Part shown: one piece after another, positions 63,949 through 64,000 of the stretch
Position numbering within the stretch: the stretch's first letter is position 1
Layout: each line of letters begins with the position of its first letter
From: an uncultured Bacteroidota bacterium
GTDB taxonomy: Bacteria > Bacteroidota > Bacteroidia > Bacteroidales > UBA12077
Assembly (NCBI GenBank): GCA_913055635.1
Contig: CAJXLK010000008.1
Location: forward strand, 49,711 to 113,710
DNA length: 64,000 nt
Reading direction: 5' to 3'
Made by a program: the position numbers and the translations under genes
Notes under the pieces: generated by a model
What the model saw: only the letters and a program-made list of their open reading frames with translations
The model's database searches: none
What the model was told of the DNA's origin: nothing

Positions 63949-64000
63949 AAGAACTCAAAGATGCCGGATTAATTCAGGGAACAATTGAAAGGCCAAAAAT
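63879..64000 (+). pseudogene. ArsR-type HTH fragment (starts mid-gene)
   Basis: A frame open from 63879 to the window end encodes GETQFLSQHLKELKDAGLIQ (from 63918) and continues GTIERPK. This matches the recognition helix and wing of ArsR-family regulators. The upstream part of the domain is missing: a stop TAA at 63876-63878 and the Cas8b-like frame lie there instead. It looks like the remains of an arsR gene fused to the truncated cas8b-like gene by a deletion near 63905-63915. The frame continues beyond the window. Confidence 0.5.

Noticed and set aside
63806..63988. 60-codon frame overlapping the end of the Cas8b-like gene
   Set aside because: It is the third frame across the junction and resembles neither Cas8b nor ArsR.
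61800..64000. CRISPR array near the Cas8b-like gene
   Set aside because: No sequence of 25-40 bases recurs at regular spacing in this stretch; only small isolated hairpins are present.

Overview
The window comes from a member of the Bacteroidota. Evidence: many gene starts are preceded by the phylum's -7 promoter element (TAnnTTTG, clearest before rpsL and eno, where a -33 TTG also sits 19-20 bp upstream); Shine-Dalgarno sequences are mostly absent; and the gene set is typical of the phylum (PorV/PorQ-like and PorG proteins of type IX secretion, a surface lipoprotein with an acidic export signal, a Reg_prop two-propeller sensor, a DAHP synthase/chorismate mutase fusion). The bulk is a conserved chromosomal core. 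Base composition looks balanced until about 61.8 kb, where it turns clearly AT-rich.

Layout. 1-3.4 kb: a PorV/PorQ-like protein (cut by the window edge), pssA-purS, and the DAHP synthase/chorismate mutase gene, whose 3' end is tandemly duplicated. 3.6-21.7 kb: one long co-directional translation and transcription cluster, rpsL-rpsG-fusA-rpsJ to rpoA-rplQ, including secY, map, infA and a 38-codon rpmJ. 21.8-29.4 kb: eno, a 14-repeat propeller SpoIIE-type phosphatase convergent with a hybrid kinase whose ATP-binding domain looks degenerate, and a secreted protein of unknown role. 29.4-33.1 kb: uridine kinase, a PolB-like 3'-5' exonuclease, an alpha/beta hydrolase, pdxJ and a CBS-domain protein. 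33.1-41.1 kb: the envelope cluster nadK - two PorG-like barrels - uppS - bamA - ompH - ompH - murI, interrupted by a cluster of REP-like palindromes. 41.3-59.9 kb: metabolic and accessory genes (a five-cofactor amine-dehydrogenase-like fusion, DoxX-like, DUF169, EEP hydrolase, lipoprotein, S9 peptidase, acyl-CoA ligase, aldo/keto reductase, TraB/GumN, an ECF sigma factor overlapping a membrane protein, an acyltransferase, a membrane-anchored AraC regulator).

60.1-64 kb is the unusual part. A WYL-domain regulator lies between two proteins that resemble REP-associated tyrosine transposases (RAYTs) but have lost the HUH histidines. The second is followed by an AT-rich gene resembling Cas8b of the TM1802 family (type I-B CRISPR). 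That gene breaks off near 63.9 kb and runs, out of frame, into the C-terminal part of an ArsR-type DNA-binding domain. An identical 14-bp motif sits exactly 11 bp upstream of a TAnnTTTG element before both RAYT-like genes, which makes a shared operator for the WYL protein plausible. No CRISPR repeats or other cas genes are visible. I read this as a rearranged or decaying defence locus with domesticated transposase relatives.

No tRNA or rRNA genes and no complete insertion sequence were found.
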